A stretch of 64,000 nt of DNA. It comes from an uncultured Flavobacteriaceae bacterium (lineage in GTDB: Bacteria > Bacteroidota > Bacteroidia > Flavobacteriales > Flavobacteriaceae). Where the stretch lies: the NCBI GenBank assembly GCA_938073895.1, contig CALJFB010000003.1, forward strand, positions 1-64,000, read 5' to 3'. The translations under genes and the position numbers were made by a program. Below the pieces are notes generated by a model. That model was given only the letters and a program-made list of their open reading frames with translations, did not search any database and was not told where the DNA came from. How positions within the stretch are numbered: the first letter of the stretch is position 1; each line of letters begins with the position of its first letter. This document shows, one piece after another, positions 63,037 to 64,000 of the stretch.

Positions 63037-64000
63037 TTATTTTTGAGCTCCGTAAACTTCTGTAACAAAAGCTTCGTAAGATAATTCTTTAGTTTTAACG
63101 TTTGCTTTCTCTTTGTAAAGTGCTAATAGTTTTTGGCTAACGACTTGCTCAGAGATTTTACGTACTTCGTCTTGATTAGATAATACACGTGCTGCAATGT
63201 CTTCTAATTCTTTTTCTGCAGGATTAGTTTGACCAAATTGCGCCATTTGCACTTTAATCATGTTTTTTGCATTCTCTTTTACGTCTTCAAAATCAACTTT
63301 TAAATCGTTGTCTTGCATTAATTTACCTTCAATTAATTGGTAACGTAAGCTTTTTTCAGATTTTGCAAATTCTGCTTTAGCTTCGTCTAAAGTTAATTTG
63401 TTTTCTCCGGCTGTTTGCATCCATTTAGTTAAAAACTCTGTTGGTAAGTCGAATTTAGTATTGTCTACTAAGTATTCTGTTACGTCGTTTAAGAATTTTT
63501 GATCAGATTGTTGTGCAAATTGCTTTTCAGCATCTTCTTTGATTTTGTTTTTTACTTCCGAGACAGATTTTACTGCATCTTTACCAAATAACTTATCGAA
63601 TAATTCTTGATCTAATTCTGCAAGTGCACGAGAGTTTACTTCGTTTATTTCAATTACAACATCAATATCTAATCCGTTAGCTTTTTCTTGTTCTATTTTT
63701 AGAGCATTAACTAGATTAGCATCATCTTTAAATAAGCCTTTGGTTTTTAAATTAATTTGATCACCAATTTTAGCTCCAACAAATTTCTTTTCGTTAGTTT
63801 TTCCTTTAATTAAGTCTAAAGTAAAGTTAAATTTGTTTTCAACACCTTCAGCTTCGTTTGTAAATGTTCCTGTAATTTCGCTATCTTTTACAATGGCATC
63901 TTGAGGAGATAATTTACCGTATTGCTTTTGGATGTTTACAATCTGGTCGTCTAACATTTTATCGTCGGCAACAATATTGTATTGTGTTATCGCTTTTTTG
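63037..64000 (-). CDS. tig: Trigger factor, 3' part (truncated by window edge)
   Basis: The frame stays open to the right edge: KKAITQYNIVADDK precedes the internal Met at 63957, so the gene starts beyond the window. About 320 residues are visible, covering the end of the ribosome-binding domain, the PPIase-like domain (near FVGAKIGDQINL and the following strands), and the helical C-terminal chaperone arms. Trigger factor binds nascent chains at the ribosome exit. The tig-clpP-clpX order is common in bacteria. Confidence 0.88.
   Translation of the reverse strand, partial: KKAITQYNIVADDKMLDDQIVNIQKQYGKLSPQDAIVKDSEITGTFTNEAEGVENKFNFTLDLIKGKTNEKKFVGAKIGDQINLKTKGLFKDDANLVNALKIEQEKANGLDIDVVIEINEVNSRALAELDQELFDKLFGKDAVKSVSEVKNKIKEDAEKQFAQQSDQKFLNDVTEYLVDNTKFDLPTEFLTKWMQTAGENKLTLDEAKAEFAKSEKSLRYQLIEGKLMQDNDLKVDFEDVKENAKNMIKVQMAQFGQTNPAEKELEDIAARVLSNQDEVRKISEQVVSQKLLALYKEKANVKTKELSYEAFVTEVYGAQK

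Noticed and set aside
63037-63957. Complete trigger factor starting at 63957
   Set aside because: The frame continues to the right edge and the ribosome-binding domain is incomplete, so the Met is internal.

Overview
The window looks like a chromosomal segment of a marine Flavobacteriaceae bacterium (Bacteroidota). It is very AT-rich. It carries a SusC/SusD pair, Bacteroidota-type promoters (TAnnTTTG) and typical family gene sets: NrdB with an ATP-cone, a FolK/deoxynucleoside kinase fusion, DUF2797, GH3-like and DUF547 proteins, and an M56/BlaR1-like tail. No phage, insertion sequence, rRNA operon or CRISPR array is visible. The genus cannot be fixed from the sequence alone.

Layout. 1-4451: the 3' part of a secreted or regulatory protein cut by the window edge, then DUF1272, PhnA, a short FAD oxidoreductase, a small membrane protein, MarC and DUF3109. 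4845-7894: nrdB-nrdA, with the allosteric ATP-cone on NrdB rather than NrdA. 8513-12907: a tight five-gene operon, speA-speB-deoxyhypusine-synthase-like-unknown-RMD1/DUF155, best read as arginine to putrescine to homospermidine. 13032-18441: membrane glycosyltransferases and a MORN-repeat protein. 18524-26202: a membrane iron-sulfur protein with a FAD reductase, DUF547, outer-membrane proteins and a GH113-like lipoprotein overlapping a BamA/TamA-like barrel. 26360-28818: NYN/LOTUS, YitT and Fic proteins.

28972-42561 is the most interesting region. Thirteen consecutive minus-strand genes with gaps of at most 72 nt and several overlaps begin with an AhpD-like arsenosugar-associated protein and the radical SAM enzyme ArsS. 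They contain two DUF2064 transferase-like proteins, a TIGR04283-like glycosyltransferase and a purine-nucleoside phosphorylase. They also include an outer-membrane SusC/SusD pair, a sodium:solute symporter, a metallophosphoesterase-fold protein lacking several metal ligands, a periplasmic rhodanese, a fatty-acid-hydroxylase-family membrane protein and a DUF547 lipoprotein. This suggests an arsenosugar-type (organoarsenical nucleoside) pathway joined to its own transport system. A perfect 15-nt inverted repeat sits just upstream of the first gene.

42951-55798: tRNA-Phe with a clear promoter and terminator, divergent from coaX, then coaX-OMP-TPR-lptC-small ORF-CNNM/CorC, ppiD, a small membrane ORF, folK/dNK, an AsmA-like protein and rpsU. 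55914-64000: DUF2797, a GH3-like adenylase, a TetM-like ribosomal GTPase, clpX, clpP and the 3' part of tig. Two copies of a hairpin-centred dispersed repeat lie at about 15143-15240 and 60721-60812. Two small membrane-protein genes (47187-47360 and 51159-51329) were found by direct reading of gaps between larger genes.
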